Of a DNA stretch of 7,498 bases, positions 6,673 through 7,498 are shown one piece after another (position 1 is the first letter of the stretch; every line of letters starts with the position of its first letter). The notes under the pieces are model-generated. The model saw nothing but the letters and a program-made list of their open reading frames with translations. It had not been told where the DNA came from and made no database searches. Position numbers and translations under genes: made by a program. Source of the DNA: Deltaproteobacteria bacterium (GTDB taxonomy: Bacteria > Desulfobacterota > SM23-61). The stretch lies in the NCBI GenBank assembly GCA_029857975.1, contig JAOUFX010000122.1:1-7498 (forward strand), given 5' to 3'.

Positions 6673-6674
6673 TC
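6647..6674. repeat. Short heptamer array at the end of the DUF1116 gene
   Basis: Four consecutive 7-bp units run in phase: TATTCCA (6647), CATTCCG (6654), CAATCCG (6661), CATTTTC (6668). The last unit overlaps the DUF1116 stop codon (6673-6675). The unit sequence differs from those of the other spacer arrays in the window. Confidence 0.55.
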
Positions 6675-7498
6675 ATGCTCGGCTTAATCCGTATTTGCGC
6701 CCAAAAGCGACCAGGGCCTTTTTAAAACATTCCATCGGGGCGCGAAGAAGCCCGGCGCCGATAATGGGGTAACCCGGGTTCTTGTGCGCAATAGCCGTAT
6801 CAATGATGGGGGTTATTCCGGTCTGAACCACTTTCCGAATATCGATGCCCACCGGCGAACCCTGAAAACCCATAATCGGCATGCGATAATTCGGGCTGGT
6901 GCTTACAGTGATCTGGCGCATTTCCCGGCTGTAAGCCATAGCCTCTTCCGGCGAACCTCCTACGAAGCTCAGGATCCCGGTGGCCCCGGCCAAAACGAAT
7001 CCGCCCCAGCCAACCGTTTCCGTAATCGCCGAATCTCCCATATCGAAACCCGCATCCTGATGGGAATAACCGGGAAGATACAACCCATTGACCTGGGGGG
7101 AGGGAGCGGTGAACCATTCTTCTCCCAGGCCGCTGACCCGGATGCCAAACTCGGTGCCATTGCGGGCCATGGTCACAACCAGCGTACTGAATTCGATACC
7201 CGCTGCCGGATCGGCCGAAGCTTTTCCGGCCGCCATGGAGAGGCCGAGGAAAAGAAGTTCATGGTTCGTAATGTACTTGAGCGTGCTCAAAAGGGCATCT
7301 TTGGCGACGCCGGCCTCAATCATCGGACATGATAGGGCATTGGCAAAAAGACTGGAGGCGGCGACGGGACGATTGTGTAATTCGTCGCCCATCTGCAGAG
7401 CTTTGGCGATAATGGGTTTCAAAGGGAGGCCGCCCATTTGCAGGATGCCTTTACGGAGCGACGGTGCCCAGACATCCCGCCAGGAGCGCAGGCCATCC
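6673..7498 (-). CDS. DUF1116 protein (YlbE-like), 5' part beyond the right edge
   Basis: The frame is open to the window edge, so about 274 C-terminal residues of a roughly 420-residue family are visible. Conserved DUF1116 blocks, recalled from E. coli YlbE, occur in order: LRSWRDVWAPSLRKG just inside the edge, MGDELHNR (about 7369-7392), EFGIRVSGLGEEWFTAP (about 7106-7156), MGDSAITETVGWGG (about 7000-7041), VGIDIRKVVQTGITP (about 6808-6852) and IGAGLLRAP near the C-terminus (about 6735-6765). In E. coli, YlbE is encoded next to FdrA and is thought to act with it in oxamate carbamoyl transfer; a similar joint complex is inferred here from gene proximity. No signal peptide is visible in this part. 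It precedes fdrA in transcription order, the reverse of the E. coli arrangement. Confidence 0.9.
   Translation of the reverse strand, partial: DGLRSWRDVWAPSLRKGILQMGGLPLKPIIAKALQMGDELHNRPVAASSLFANALSCPMIEAGVAKDALLSTLKYITNHELLFLGLSMAAGKASADPAAGIEFSTLVVTMARNGTEFGIRVSGLGEEWFTAPSPQVNGLYLPGYSHQDAGFDMGDSAITETVGWGGFVLAGATGILSFVGGSPEEAMAYSREMRQITVSTSPNYRMPIMGFQGSPVGIDIRKVVQTGITPIIDTAIAHKNPGYPIIGAGLLRAPMECFKKALVAFGRKYGLSRA

Noticed and set aside
6784..7332. Plus-strand ORF of 182 codons opposite the DUF1116 gene
   Set aside because: Antisense to conserved DUF1116 blocks; its composition looks like a shadow frame.

Overview
The window (7,498 bp, roughly half G+C) looks like chromosome from an anaerobic deltaproteobacterium-like organism (Desulfobacterota/Syntrophobacterales type). 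The reasons are a PpiD-type periplasmic foldase, a short-chain acyl-CoA dehydrogenase, an oxygen-sensitive type of 2-hydroxyacyl-CoA dehydratase activator, an FdrA/DUF1116 locus, and short degenerate 7-8 bp tandem arrays in the spacers. No rRNA, tRNA, CRISPR array, insertion sequence or phage gene was seen. The taxonomic call is inference.

Left part (1-2950): the 3' portion of a PpiD-like peptidyl-prolyl isomerase gene (+) converges on an acyl-CoA dehydrogenase gene (-). The 91-bp gap is almost filled by octamer repeats in opposite orientation that can fold into a long hairpin, probably a two-way terminator.

Centre (2951-4764): the acyl-CoA dehydrogenase diverges from a complete ATPase activator of the HgdC/BadF/BcrA type. 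Its start is best placed at 3157, below a near-consensus sigma70 promoter (TTGACG-17-CATAAT) at 3095-3123. The spacer between these two genes carries heptamer-periodic repeats. Downstream is a small secreted protein of unknown function. Next comes a 251-bp convergent gap with two small inverted repeats and one doubtful small ORF.

Right part (4765-7498, all -): transcription order is a DUF1116 (YlbE-like) gene running off the right edge, then FdrA, then a 57-codon FdrA-associated gene that overlaps the fdrA stop by 11 nt. In Escherichia coli the fdrA-ylbE-ylbF cluster lies in the allantoin/oxamate (carbamoyl transfer) region. Here no YlbF (DUF2877) or carbamate kinase gene is visible, and the gene order differs. 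The substrate in this organism is therefore open.

Taken together, the CoA-linked genes (acyl-CoA dehydrogenase, dehydratase activator) suggest acyl-CoA or amino-acid fermentation, but their dehydratase and electron-transfer partners are not in the window. I found no clearly new multi-gene system. The most unusual material is the set of short-period spacer arrays and the small genes or remnants around the FdrA locus.
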